A stretch of 64,000 nt of DNA from Symsagittifera roscoffensis (Eukaryota; Xenacoelomorpha; Acoela; Convolutidae): positions 11,326,670-11,390,669 of the forward strand of contig NC_087062.1 in the NCBI RefSeq assembly GCF_963678635.1, read 5' to 3'. The position numbers and the translations under genes were made by a program. This document shows positions 1 through 11,880 of this stretch, in pieces. Every line of letters begins with the position of its first letter. The stretch's first letter is position 1. Under the pieces are notes generated by a model, which was not told the DNA's origin, did not search any database, and was given only the letters and a program-made list of their open reading frames with translations.

Positions 1-299
1 TAAATTTTCAGTTAATTTAGATGTAGAAAAATTCGCAATTTGTAAATATCCCAACCCTATAATTGGGTGCTGCCAGGTTACTCCGTGGAGTAGTAAATCT
101 TGCCTTCAAATATGACTTCTCAACTATTTGTATTTTTCGAAATTTGACATTTTCGAGATTTGACAGAAAACAGGAATTTTGAAAAAATTGTGAAATATGA
201 AATTACGAACCATGTAATTGCGTGCTGTCAGAGTACACTAAAAGTCTGTAAGTCTGGTTTCCAATATATGCGGAGTTGTCAAAAATTAAAAACACCGGA

Positions 300-1530
300 G
301 GTCCATTACACGCTAGTTTGATTTAAATCGAAGTTCCATTGTTTGATGATATGGCTAAAAATTTGAGTTTTCTGAGCCAATCAAGCTGCAAGATACCTTG
401 AAAATTATCATTGCTAATGAGGTTGCTTAAACTAGCTACTGTTTTGCGAATCAGTGCATGCCATGAAATGAACTGTGACTAAACGAAATTTTTTTGCCTA
501 ACGAGATTGCTTAAGCAACTTAGTTTTTACGATGCGATTTTGTTTTGAAATTCAAAAGAAAAAATTTTAAGTTTAGTCATTCCATGAGCTAATTTAAAAC
601 ATTGAAAGCTACATGAATGATTTCAGGCCACAAAACAAGGCGAAGTTTCATCAATTGAAAATTGTTGGAAAAACTAAGTTGTCCAAACCAATTCATTCTA
701 AAAATAACTAACTTTTTGCGAATTAATTCGTTTTTAATAAAGTTGCTCAAAAACCAAAAATTTGCAAATGGACTCTAAAAAAGGATTGAGAACATTTTAA
801 GTTTTAGCCGACCGATGCGCTTAAGACTAATAGCTTCGAGAATCGATTCAAGCTATAAAATACTCAAAGTTTCGTCGTTTGTTGAGGACGCTTAAGAAAA
901 CATGTAGTTTTTTATGATAAGTTTCATGCAATGAAAAACTGAATTTTGTTGCAACTTCATCGCTTGGTGAATATGTATAACCTTTTTGAAGCAGATTCAT
1001 TCTATGAAAATTTTGAAATAAATAATTGTTTCATCGCTTATTGAAGCGGCTTAAGAAAATTTCAGTTTTTGCAAATCAAATCATGAAACAAACTAAAATA
1101 AAGTAGTTTGAAGTTTCATCGCTACATGAGGTTGATTGGAATTTTTAACATTTTTAATTTTTTTTATTGTTTTACAAACCAAATTAAACTATGAATTTTT
1201 ATTGCTCGGTGAAGTTAGTAACTGTAACTGTTAGCTTTCGAAATATTGCAATGAAATTACTTTTCAAAGATCCCTTGATAAGCTTGCTTGGAAAAAATTT
1301 AAAAACTCGCGAGTTTTTTCCATCGCTTGTTTTTTGCGTACGAACTTGTGTTATTGAAAAAAATTGACGTTTTAAAAGTTTCATTGCTTGATTAGCTTGC
1401 TATTAATTTTTTTAGTTTTTTTTCTATCTGCTTCGCGCTCTGAATTAATTTAAGATTTGAAAATTTCATCGCTTGATGATCTTGCATAAAAATGACCTTG
1501 CAAAAAATATCTTGCATAAGGATCTGCCTG
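300..1530. repeat. Degenerate ~100-bp tandem repeat field
   Basis: The phrase tttcatcgcttgatga followed by gttgcttaaga, then tttttgcgaatcaattcat and catgaaa, recurs again and again with many substitutions, at roughly 90-110 bp spacing. No reading frame longer than about 60 codons is credible here. Shorter stretches of the same vocabulary recur at 28330-28560 and 29160-29560, so this looks like an old satellite with dispersed relics. The first 300 bases are similar AT-rich sequence in which I see no gene. Confidence 0.5.
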
Positions 1531-2524
1531 TTAGCTTTTTCACGATTCGATTTAGCCTACTGAGTCGTCTCATGTCTAGTTTTTACCTATCTATGTGAGA
1601 TTTTGACGAAAATGGTAAGCTTTCCTAAGCAGAATCTTGCAGAGTTTATGAGTCTTGGGGCTGCATATCCCCCATCCTCAATTCTGCTTGAAAGTTTTTG
1701 TGTGCTCACCCCTGTTTCCATCCTCTTGTTACCATTCTACAACATCCATTTCGGACTGATTGATGTTCAACTACTTTTATCAGAGGCGCATTTGATAGTT
1801 TTTGAAGATAACACTTTTTCTAACAGAGTAATGCAGGTTCAAGAACGTGGTTTTTGAATCGAGTCTTCTAAAAATTCCTCAAACAACAAAAATGTGACTA
1901 AGAAAATGTTTAAATTCTAATTTAGGTGAATCAGAAACCATCTATGAAATTTTTTATGAAAACCGTCCTGCCAAAATTTCTACGCATACCACCAAACAAG
2001 ACATAAACATCGAAGAAAGAATTCTTAAAAATTTGGGCAAATTAGGGCTGCACTGTAAATCAATGCCACCAAAAACCAAAGAAGCACTTAGTTGCTTTAC
2101 AAGTAGTGCAAAAACCCACATACATCTTCAAAAATAATTGGAAAAGCAAAACAACAACAAAGTTTCCGGTTACTGTGCAAGTAGCATAGAAGAGTCTTAA
2201 TTTTGCACAAACAGTCTTAAAAAATATAACAAAAACTTTCAAACTATTGTCCGTTTTTTTCGGTGTGGTGTGATAAAAAGAGCTGAGCCAAAAAAACTGG
2301 GGTTTAGATTTGAATGACAGCCGTACTATAATAAGCAAAACAAAAAAAAACAATTTTTGCAGAAAAAATAGAAAAACGACAAAAAGATTTAAAAAAAGTA
2401 TTTTGAGTTTTTGAAAAATTTGATTCCTAAAAAGCTCTGAAATCTTGTAGTAAACTAACGTTACCCTAGTAAAACCAAATTTTTATGTTTTAAAATAAGC
2501 TATTATAAGCTTTAAAGCAATTAA
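1531..2524. other. AT-rich stretch, no gene supported
   Basis: Only short, low-complexity open frames are present (for example 1603-1857 plus and 2060-2353 minus). None has recognisable domains, and their composition follows the AT-rich background. I see no splice-phase-consistent exon. Confidence 0.4.
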
Positions 2525-2555
2525 AACAAGACTGCTCGCTCGCTATAATCGCTCT
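2525..2555 (-). repeat. Terminus of dispersed repeat (CGAGCAGTCTTGTT family)
   Basis: Read on the minus strand, this ends in gcgagcgagcagtcttgtt. That matches the ends of repeats at 22896-22909 and 24172-24185 and resembles 34531-34550 and 34791-34820. It probably marks the end of an inverted family member, but the rest of the element is too diverged for me to delimit. Confidence 0.4.
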
Positions 2556-3495
2556 AAATAATACGACAACTCGAAGATTTCTAACCAATTTTTCTCGATT
2601 TGTTAGGAAGTTTTTTTGAAATTTTTTAACATGGTTTCAATCAGGACTGTAGGGGTTCATTATGATATATCACTCACGCCAGTCCAAAGATTATTTGCGG
2701 TAGCTGACTTTGCCGGTAAAACAAGAAGAAAAAAGTTAAAACAGACCCAAATACAAAGTTCATCCCCATTTTCAATGCTCGGAACAACAACAAAATGTTT
2801 AAGAAATGCTTAGTTCGTTTTTTGCGTGTTTCAAGACACCGAATATTCTAGTTGTGCGGCGTGTAAATGTCTAAGAACCATAATAACATTAAAGCACCAA
2901 GTGTTTTTTGATTAGAAAAGCTGTTTTTTTTCTACCTGAACGAAGCGTAAACTGTCTATAATACATTATCTTACTTACTGGAATAAGATATTGATTCCTG
3001 AAAGTGAATAAAAAATACATGCTATCAAATTCAATTCAGTCTTTAGAACATGCTGTTTTAGATCAGATCGTAACGAAAACTAAAAATTGTGTTATCGAAC
3101 ATAGTTTGGCCAAGTAACACATAACGATAGCACCACCACCACATACCCCTTAAACAAACTGATGTTTTGAATCGTTTTCATAAAAAGTTTCAAACAATCA
3201 AATTTTCTCTTGATCGAAATTTTTTTAGGTTTCATTGATATGTTCCTTCCTTGAAAATTTCTTCTTTTATATTCCTTCTTTTGCTAAAACTCTTCTTTCA
3301 TTTTCGCCTTTCTCACTCTAATGCTCGAACGCACCAAACGCACTGATAGTTCCGACCTCGCACTTCTGCTATCTTGATGGTTTGGTGGTAGCTTTCCCTT
3401 TGTCGTCTCGTTCCCACTCTTGCTGATGGTCCTGCATATCCTCAGCATGTAAAAGAGCCTCGATTTCTACCTCAAAAGTATCCGGTCCGGTTGTA

Positions 3496-3498
<3 letters not shown>

Positions 3499-3537
<39 letters not shown>
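3499..3537. repeat. (TC)n microsatellite
   Basis: About 19 uninterrupted TC units are visible directly. Confidence 0.95.
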
Positions 3538-3540
<3 letters not shown>

Positions 3541-3917
3541 TGGAATCGAGGGCCGTTTCCATTTCCGTCCTCGCTTCCCTTGTCCAAACTACTCCCTCGT
3601 ATTTGGCGCAAACTTCTCTGGCGTGGTAGTTTTGACTGAATCTTCTTTGACTCCTTTTTTCTAATTTTCATCGCTCATTCAAGTTTTCCAAAGATGACGT
3701 TTATGTCGTTGTGCTTCTAATTTCAATTTTTATATCGCGCCACGGTCCTTGATCAACAGCATCTGTTTTCTGATTTTCCTGCAGTCGTCGTTAATTGCCG
3801 CAAACTTTTGCAATGAGATCCTTTAATGCTGGAAGACCGAGTTTTTAATCACTGTTTTCTTGTTACTCGGCACCTTAATTGTTTTTGTCGACGAAGAATT
3901 GGAAGTTTTCATGCAAC

Positions 3918-4127
3918 TTAATTTTTTCTTTCTTTTCTCAGTTCATACATCCTAATAGCTTTTTGAGTTTTGAGTGTACAATTGAACCGTTTTACCAAGC
4001 CTGAAGCGCGGTGATTGTCCACCGGCGTTACCAATAATTTTTTATTATTATTTCCCTCAAACGTTTTTGCCACCTCTTCAGTGAGGCGTGTCGCCTGATC
4101 AACTCTTATCGGCCTAAAGACTCCGTG
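3918..4127 (-). pseudogene. Integrase relic of an LTR (Ty3-like) retrotransposon
   Basis: On the minus strand an open stretch of about 68 codons ends at the stop at 3918-3920. It reads like the second half of an integrase catalytic core: the segment LLVTPVDNHRASGLVKRF resembles the P-x-x-D-H-R-x-x-G-x-V-E-R block of Ty3-type integrases, with K where the catalytic Glu normally stands. No protease, reverse transcriptase or LTR could be found nearby, and the sequence on the far side of the stop (3300-3917) is full of stops in every frame. I call it a dead fragment. The family assignment rests on one motif and is moderate. Confidence 0.45.
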
Positions 4128-4385
4128 TAATCAGTTATATAACTCGAGGTTTTGAACCGCGTTTCCACCGTTTACATTTTTGAATATTTCACAGTTAAAA
4201 AATAGTAGAATACCGATCCATCGGGCATAAAATATGAATTCCCCAACCTTTTTCTTTTCTTATCGGTCCCATGAAATCAATTTGGCGCTATTCGTTTCGT
4301 TCATCCAGTTTTGGAAGTTGCTTAATGATGTTTTTTGGTATAATGATTTTCAGTTTTCTTTCAAATTCTTGTGCTCAGTTTGTTC

Positions 4386-4676
4386 TTTTCGCCGCCAGAA
4401 AGCAGATAGAGATTATAGAAAACGGCAGAAAATTACAGTTGCCGTGAAGTTGAATAAGAAAACAAATGCACCCGGGCCAAGCAGGAATGCAGGACATAGC
4501 AGAGAATTTTTAGAGGCCGGAAAAGTGTAAGGACATCGTTCACAATTCCTAAAATTTCTCTGCTATGTCCTGCATTCCTGCTTGGCCCGGGTGCATTTTT
4601 TTTCTTATTCAACTTCACGGCAACTGTAATTTTCTGCCGTTTTCTATAATTTCTATCTGCTTTCTGGCGGCGAAAA
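4386..4676. repeat. 291-bp foldback (near-perfect inverted repeat)
   Basis: The left arm (about 4386-4514) and right arm (about 4548-4676) are inverted copies of each other over about 125 bp, with only about three mismatches and a short central spacer. The arms include the palindromic core cccgggcc context on both sides. Overlapping small open frames on the two strands simply read through the arms. It is either a foldback/MITE element or a long-hairpin RNA source. No target-site duplication was resolved. Confidence 0.85.
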
Positions 4677-5189
4677 TTTTCCTTCCGATTTTTGCGGTTT
4701 TAGTTGTCGCGAAAAATCAGCTGTTACGTGTCATGCACGTCCTATTGAAAAGTTTTAAAACAGTTTCGTAACTTCTTGCTACCCTTCCTTTTTTGGTTCA
4801 GAATGCAAATAACGTCGTTTAAAATCAGTTTCGATGTCCTGTTCGTTTGAATTAAACAGAGTATTTTGTGGTCGAACGGCACACAAACATTACAATCCAT
4901 CAAAAAAACTCTGCAAAAATCATCTGAATTTTCTTATGGATATCCTTCTCTTGAGCAACTCAGAGCTTCGGCTACTTTATCTATGTATTAATAAAAATGT
5001 TTTTTTTTCTTTCTTGATAAGAAAAACAATTAACTTGGGCAGTAACATTTCGTTGTAAACATCTCCAATCCGGTTTATTTCGAACGTTCTACCAAAAATT
5101 CAAAAGTATGCGAACGCTCTAAGAACTAAACCAATCAAAGTCAAGGTCAAGTTTTTTTTTCATAAGCTCTACCCTAAATATAAACCATG
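4677..5189. other. Intergenic, nothing recognised
   Basis: AT-rich sequence with poly-T runs. No domain, RNA gene or clear repeat was seen. Confidence 0.35.
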
Positions 5190-8040
5190 GCAACCTATGG
5201 AAAAAATACATAGAAGAATTTTTCTCCAGGAATGAGAAATCAAATTTTTCTCTCAAAGAATGATATCTAATTTTTAAACTTCAATAAGCAAAATGTTTTT
5301 TCCTCAAAACACATTTGTTTTGGAGACTCAACCAAAAAAATTGGAAAAGGACCTTTAATTGGAATATATTTTATATTAGTGCAAATGATGTTAAAATAGG
5401 TTGTAAGATAAAAACGTTTTTCTTTACCCATGCGATCAGCAAACATTATACAATCGGGTTTTGGACTTTTTTCGTGTAACTAAGTGAACAAATATGTAAA
5501 AGTAAGCAAGTAGACATGTTTTATGATTTTGTTTTGTCTGTTTTATTGCCACATTGTAGAAGTAGAATAGTTTTGTTGTTGTACACAAATTTAATTGTTA
5601 AAGCATTAAGTATTTTATTTTTTATGCTTTTTTTAATTAACTGGCCTTTACTTCAAACATTTTCTTTTTTTTTGGTTTTTTAACGCTTAAAACTTTATTC
5701 TGCCAAATTTTTCTGGCTTACATTTTGTCAGCGTAAGCTCACCTTTTGATTGGTTTCAATGGAAACTAATTTTCAGTACGCCCCTCTAGATTGCGCAAAA
5801 TTTAAAATATTAGAATTTTCTGATTTTCATTTTTTTTTCGTTTCTTTTTTCCCCGCTTGAGATATTTTTTGTTTTTTTTCCGCGTGCTAAATTTCGGCTA
5901 ATAATAAATCGGCTGAATGGCCCTCAGTTGCGTTTTTGAGGACTGAAAAAAATTTTTAACTGCGAGTGTGTTTTGAGGGTGAGGGCAAACTAAAAATTTT
6001 TTCGAACGTATTTCGGTTTTTTTTCTTAATCGGCCGAATAGTTTTTGGCTTAACTCATGTCAGCACAGTAATTTTCTTTTGTTCCATGTAATACGAGCCA
6101 ATAAATTTTAATGTGCGTGGGTTTGTGTTTTGAGAGTGAGGGGGATTTAATGATAATTGATTGTTTTTCGACACTTGTGTTGTTTTTTATTTCGAAATAG
6201 CGGTTTTTTTGTTTTCTATCGCATATATCGCTAAGCTCAGTTTTGCTTGTCTTGCGGTTGCATTGAATTTCATTGCGTGTCATATAATTAGTATAAAAGC
6301 TTTTTTCTAGTTCATCAATCTGTTTTATACAAGTTGCAAGTTACGCGCTAGCCCTTATAAGCATAATAATTTTGGCCTTATCAGCTAAAAATTAATTCTT
6401 TCATAAATTCAGAAAAAAAACTTCAAAACAAAGTACTTGAAAAAATGAAAAAAAGAACGATTTCTAAGTTTTTTTCTCTTGAAATTCATTTATTTTGGGA
6501 TATGACCAACTTATTTGGGAAACGGATCTTCGGTTGCAATTTCTTTTTCATTCTTCCAATTGATGGGGGAAAAAAGGCTGTAGGATGTTTTTATATTCTT
6601 ATTTTTGCAAAAACCAAAGGTTTTGCGATCAGTTTGGACTTTTCCCCAGTAAATACGTTTGTTCAAAGAATGATCAAAACAGAAAATGAAAATTTTAACT
6701 CAGTTTGTGATAAATACAATGTGCTTTGCGTTTCCGGCTCCGCTGGTCTGCAGGTAACGAAAACGCCTGGGAAGCCAACTTTCCTGGTTTCGAATCTGAC
6801 CGGTTTAGCTGCCACATCGTAGAATAGTTTTTTTTGTACGCAAGTTAAATGGTAGTTGCTGGTAGAGTTTTGAAATTTATACTGTTTCTACTTTTACTGG
6901 CCTTTACTTCATATATTTTCTTTGATTTTTGTTTTTATTGCTTAAAAACGTTATGCTGTCGAGATGATTTCAGCTTCTATTTTATCAGATCAGTTTCTGT
7001 TTATTTGTTTATTTCTTTTTTTTTACACGCTTGACATAATTTTTTGGCTTTTTCTTTTCATTTTATAATTGTTTTTGGCCTGTATTAAAAGGGCTGAATG
7101 GCCCTATATGCATCGTTCAACAAGCGAAAACAATTTGCGAGTGCGTGTCTGTGCGTTTTGAAGGTGAGAGGGAATTATTATCACATTTTGAGTTTTTATT
7201 TTAGCTTAGTAGGTTTTAGCGAACCAACAATATTAATGTGTGTGTTTGTGTTTTGAGATCGAGGCGATTTTTACATTAAGCGTTTTTTTTGGCTTTTTTA
7301 TTCCAAATTAGCGGCTTTTTCGTTTTGTATCGCAATTATTGCAAAACTTGGTTTTGCCCGTGTCCTGCAGTTGCGTTGATTTTCTCTGCTTGTCATATAT
7401 TAATTACGAAATTAACTTTCTTGTTCAATTTTCTGTTTGATGCAAGTTGGTAGTTACTTGCTAGCCTACTTTAAAAAGCCTAATAGTTTTGGATTTAGCT
7501 GCTACAAAATTAACCTTTCAAAAATGCAGAAAAAAAACTAGAGAATTTGATTTTGAAAGCGTCTAATCTTTAAATTTAAATGAAAAAATTTTTCTCTGAA
7601 ATCCATTTGTTTGGGAGAGATGACCAATTTATTTGGGAAAAGTCCTTTTAATTAGAATATATTTTTTATTGGTGCAAATTGATGGGTCAGAGAAAGTTAT
7701 AGTATCTTTTTGTGTTTTTTATCCTAGAAATAATCAAGGGTTTTGCAATTGGGGTTTGGACTTTTTTCCCGTAAACAAATTTATTCACAGAATGGTCAAA
7801 ATAAAAAATGAAAAGTTAGACTCAGCTCATTTTTCATATTGCTTTTTATTTCCGGCATCCCTGGTCTTCAGTTAACAAAATTGCCTGTGCCGGCAAACTT
7901 TCTGAGGGCAAATCTGACCGAATGGTTTTTTTTTCAAAGAGTAAATGCTCCGTTTCAATTGAATTGTCGCCTAATAATTGTCTGTTAATGTTTTTTGGCT
8001 TGGTTACCACTTCGTAGAATAATTTTTGAGGTAAACAAAA
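5190..8040 (+). repeat. Three diverged ~1.1-kb direct repeat units
   Basis: Units beginning near 5190, 6401 and 7541 share several ordered blocks: the ttggaaaaggac(c/g)ttt block followed by a ggttttggactttt block (5340-5470, 6510-6650, 7620-7770), then ctggcctttacttca (5640, 6898), ggctgaatggccct (5910, 7091), a gagtgtgttttgagggtgaggg-like block, and a closing block before ttcagaaaaaaaac (6300-6425, 7415-7540). The third unit is truncated. A further copy of the closing block lies at 17460-17545 beside another Penelope-like fragment. They may therefore be flanks (pseudo-LTRs) of that element; this is inference. Confidence 0.5.
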
Positions 8041-8174
8041 CTTTGAGGACTGTTAGAGACAGCCCGAACAACCAAGAACCAAGACGGAAAGCTGCTAATA
8101 AATTGCACCTAACTTACCGTTTACACTTGGAACATCTAATGAGAACGGCGAGCTGACTTTTAAGGCTTTAATAT

Positions 8175-8815
8175 AAATTTAGACAACAACAAGAAAGCTG
8201 ATGGTACCAAAAAACAACGGAGCAACGGTTACTGGCAAGCCTCTTAACTTCAGAAATTGCGCACCATTGCAGTACAATAGAGATGTAATAGAAGGTATGT
8301 TGCACAGGGTTTTTAGGAGCACATCTACTTGGGAACTTTACCATGAAGCATTGACGATCAATGGACTGCAATGGAAAGAAACACAGGATTGGCCATCCGA
8401 AAATGAGTCGGAAACACTAAGCAAAATTTTAAGGGCAGAATTAATACCAACCAAGACTAAAACTCGGGCAACAATTGACAAGCGAGATGAGAAACCCCCA
8501 ATTCTCATGCTTCAATATAGAGGAAATCAAAGTCAATTGTTTGCAGGCAAGTTGCGCAGCATCACTAACGCACAAATTGGGTTTACGACCCGGAACTTGA
8601 AAACCGTTTTTACCTCCCTTAAGTCGTCATTCTCTCGTGATCTGAAATCCAATATGGTCTACAAACTGTCTTGTTGAGGATGTAATTACACCTATGTTGG
8701 ACAAACTGTTCGATACTCAGCCGCAAGGACTGAAGAAATCAAGAAAAAGGACACGCATGTAGGCATACACACACTCCAGTGTAGGAAGGAGGCGGCCACA
8801 GCACAGTTGAGTTAG
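8175..8815 (+). pseudogene. Penelope-like element fragment: RT thumb plus GIY-YIG
   Basis: The open frame 8201-8677 encodes the C-terminal part of a Penelope-like element reverse transcriptase: the segment CAPLQYNRDVIEGMLHRVF followed by a W-x-x-x-Q-x-W-P-like thumb block. After it comes the TTRNLKTVFTSLKSSF linker leading to SNMVYKLSC. A TGA at 8675-8677 interrupts the frame, and the same frame then continues as GCNYTYVGQTVR, the start of a GIY-YIG nuclease. Upstream a W-Y-Q-K block is out of frame. The copy is 5'-truncated and dead. Family assignment is good because the RT-thumb to GIY-YIG order is diagnostic. Confidence 0.8.
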
Positions 8816-9061
8816 AAGATAATAGATCAGTCAAACAACGCATTGAAAATCCAATCTTAATTAAAGAAAACTGATGATTGGCGACCTGTGTTGGAATATA
8901 GGGAAAACTTAGAAAAATGTGAGAATGGCATTAGTCGAGTTTTTTCTTGATAAATGCTGGAATAAGGATAAAATTCCCGATTTTCTCAAGAACAGTGTTC
9001 CAAAAACTAATGTTTTTCTCTGAACAAGCTGGGCTAAATTTTCAGAGAAAGACTACTGAAC

Positions 9062-9394
9062 ATTGAATTGAGAAAGGCGAAAGCTAATTTGGTTCAGCTA
9101 CTGAAAAATGTTGATGAAATTAGTTATTGTTTTATCCAAAAAATTCATAAAAAGTGGCTGCCACCGGTAGTAGTCAGTTTTCTTCAAAAACTCAGCACAA
9201 TCATTGTAACCAACAAAAACAAAATGAATGCTAACTTGCTAAAATTGTCAAAGTTTCAGGGGAAACCTCTATACAAGACTGACACAGCGATAAAAATGTT
9301 AGATGACATCAAATTGCCAATCATTAATGAAGAGTTTCTCTCGACCATGCAAAGTTTCAAAACATCAGTAACGACGAATACCAAATTTGGGTGA
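9062..9394 (+). other. Unassigned 108-codon open frame between element fragments
   Basis: The frame is rich in Lys, Leu and Asn and contains the stretch LSKFQGKPLYKTDTAIKML. It lies between two plus-strand Penelope-like fragments, so it may be another piece of that element (for example an N-terminal region), but I recognise no motif. It could equally be a chance frame. No splice sites in phase with anything nearby were found. Confidence 0.3.
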
Positions 9395-9489
9395 TATACT
9401 ATGGTTTTATGTGAATTATGTCGTAATTTACCAGCATATCATTTTGTAGAAATGAAGGAAAAGAGTTTAAATTTGAACAGTTAAAGGGG

Positions 9490-9890
9490 ACCCGAACACT
9501 TTACTTAATAGGGTGAACTTGTTGCATAAGAATTTACAATTTACTATGGAAAAAGGTAACGAGAAAAGGGAACTTGCTTCTTGGACATGAATATTGTTGT
9601 AAATCATCAAAGGGAGATGACCTGCAAATGGTATCGAAAATCAACTGATACTGAAACTATTTTAAGCTTTCATAGCTGCGCACGCCTTCAGCACAAGAAG
9701 AACATTTTGTAAGGAACAGTTCATAGGTTGTTTCGCTATAACAGTAACTGGAACAATTTCGACAAAGCGTTAAAACCCAACGAGGAATTTTGGAGAAAAA
9801 ATCAGTTCCCAGAATCTTGGAGAACAATTTTTGATAGAAATAAGTTTCAAACGTTTTCGCAAGTATGTGCATCGTCAGGATTTTTAAGAT
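9490..9890 (+). pseudogene. Penelope-like element fragment: RT core end and thumb
   Basis: The plus strand reads VNLLHKNLQFTMEK, then (shifted frame) TCKWYRKSTDTETIL, then C-A-x-L-Q-H-K-K, a stop, GTVHRLFRYNSNWNNF and an N-Q-F-P-E-S-W thumb block. This matches the order seen in the other copies here (CNWYQKPTDTETIL in the minus copy near 10960). At least one frameshift and one stop break it. A minus-strand open frame at 9657-9920 over the same DNA is a shadow. Confidence 0.7.
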
Positions 9891-10199
9891 AAAATAATCT
9901 AAATGACGATAAAACATCAATTTACTAATGTTATTTACAATAATTCACATAAATTTTGAATCTAAACCATCATGTTAAAAAATTAGCCAATCACAGTTGA
10001 CTCCTAAAATTATTATTTAGATTAAAAAATTTTAACCTCTAAAAATAATCAAACAGTTTTTAATTGATTTGTCTGGAAGTTTCTGAGTCATTATTTTGTT
10101 TGAATCAGTTTAGACTTCTTTTGATCAGTCTTAGACTATTTTGATCAGTACGTTTTACAGAAAAAACGAAAATAGTTTTGAACCAAATTTTCAATGTTA
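9891..10199. other. Intergenic, nothing recognised
   Basis: AT-rich sequence without a credible frame. The short motif atttacaataat(a/t)(t)caca at about 9930 recurs near 24262, so some dispersed repeat sequence is present. Confidence 0.3.
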
Positions 10200-11880
10200 A
10201 CTCCCTGCTCTTAAACTCATTGCGCGTGTTGAAGTCCGGTTTCTCTTTCCTGATATGTATTGCCTCTAGTGTTAAAAGTTTTGTTTGATGACTTGACCTA
10301 TCTATAATTTCTCAACTAAGAAATGCGTTTTTCCATCAAGACTGCATTGCTGAAGGTGGAGGCCTACCGGTGAGTCTGCTTTCTTATGTTATTGATTTCT
10401 AGTGGTCAAATGTCGAACAGTTTGTCCGTTATAATTGGAAGTGCATCCACTACATGACTGTTTATAAACTACAATTGATTTGAGGTCATTATAAAATGCT
10501 AAATTTAGTGATGGCAAAAATTATTTTAGTTTTCTTGTGGTAAAAAACACTTGAGTGGTAGTTTAAATTTTGTAACCTGCTTGCAAAATATTGGCTTTAG
10601 GTACCTCTATATTGCACCATCAGCACTGGGGGCTGCACATCCTTTGGTGATTGAGTTGACGAACTTCTCCCACTATCCATGGGTTTGCCATTACCCCTCA
10701 ATGATTTTGCACAGTTCATCTGCCGTCACAAATGCGGAACAATTTTCAGGGTTGTGATTTGTCAGCCATTGTGCCCTATTAATTTCCATAGCCCTTAAAT
10801 TGCTGCCAGTTAGATGAACGCTTCAAAACTCACTGTGTACAGTGCCTTGGATAACACTACGCTTATTCTGAGTTGGGGCGCAGCTTCTATAGTTCAGTAT
10901 AGTCTCAGTATCTGTTGGTTTTTGATACCAATTGCAGGTTACACCTCTATCCTGCGATACACTTATGCTCAAAACCAGGAACTGCAAATTGCACTGAATT
11001 AGTTTCCTCTAGAAAGAACTCGGCTCAGCTCTGACTGTTCTAACATTGTCATCCACATAATTGAGGAACAATTTTATTTGTGGAGTATCGTTCTCCTTGT
11101 TCTTAGCCGGGCAGCAGCTTTCACAGTATCAAACTATCTCGGTTATTGATGCGTACACATCATCGGATATTTTTTTGCATTTTAGATGATACCCGTTTCG
11201 GCAACACTCGCATTCAACCCCCTTTGATCTATATGTTTCTTTCCTGCGGCAGCATGGACACAAACCATTTTTGTCATTCATTGTCTGTATCTCAGCTCCC
11301 AAGGGGTATTTCTTGTCTTAGAGCAAATTCGTACTATTTCAGTCATAGGTTTGCCAGAATTGCTAGACCATCAACCTGCACATACCATGAATCATTCCAT
11401 TTGAAATATACTTTGCTGACCGCCATTTTTAAAAGCCTTTTCATGGTTGCGCTTTGAATTTCAGGAGGAGAGTCCTGGTTGTGCAGCTTCTGTAAGGCAA
11501 TTTCAATTTCTTCCTTCAGGGAAACATTAGTGCACAAACTTTCCACACCAAGAGATATTATGGTTTCAACCGGATCTAGAGAAATGTTTTCAATTGTTTC
11601 TCTGGCATCTTCAGTATTGGTTTCTATCTTGGCTCCATCGATATTTCAATTATGGTTTTTGATGCGTACACATCATCGGATATTTTTTCGCCTTTAAGAT
11701 GATACCAGTTTCGGCAACAGTCGCATTTAACCCTCTTTGGTCTATATGTTAGTTTTCTGCGGCAGCATGGGCAAAAACCGTTTTTGTCATTTATTGGCTG
11801 TATCTCAGTTCCCACCGGTATTTCTTGTCTTAGAGCAAACTCGTACTCTTTTGGCTATAGGTTTGCCAGAACTTCCGTCA
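10200..11880 (-). pseudogene. Penelope-like element, longest copy (RT + PHD insert + GIY-YIG)
   Basis: Read on the minus strand, the blocks occur in this order. ISLGVESLCTNVSLKEEI (about 11550) is the RT palm start. FKWNDSWYVQVDGLAILANL (about 11380) is the motif-B region. A C4-type PHD-like finger follows, starting CPCCRRK, with CECC and YHLKC (11160-11270). Then come NYVDD (about 11060; motif C, with the two catalytic Asp), CNWYQKPTDTETILNYRSC (about 10930), and finally a GIY-YIG domain with VVYKQSCSGC and GQTVRHLTTR (10390-10480) and its tail LEAIHIRKEKPDFNTRNEF (about 10220-10280). The GIY block shows Y-N-G where Y-V-G is usual. A 5' partial copy carrying a second PHD finger is fused upstream (11624-11880). 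Several stops and frameshifts make it inactive. Confidence 0.8.
11146..11360 (-). repeat. PHD-finger unit, copy 1 of a ~515-bp duplication
   Basis: This stretch and 11660-11875 are about 85-90% alike by eye, including the gatgatgtgtacgcatca and tcttagagcaaa(t/c)tcgta blocks. Both encode the same PHD-like finger on the minus strand. The downstream copy (11624-11815) has lost the Cys of the H-x-x-C pair (Gly instead). A third short piece with the same bases lies at 11900-11960. Confidence 0.75.

Noticed and set aside
9657-9920. 87-codon minus-strand frame
   Set aside because: It lies opposite a plus-strand Penelope-like RT fragment whose motifs are clear.
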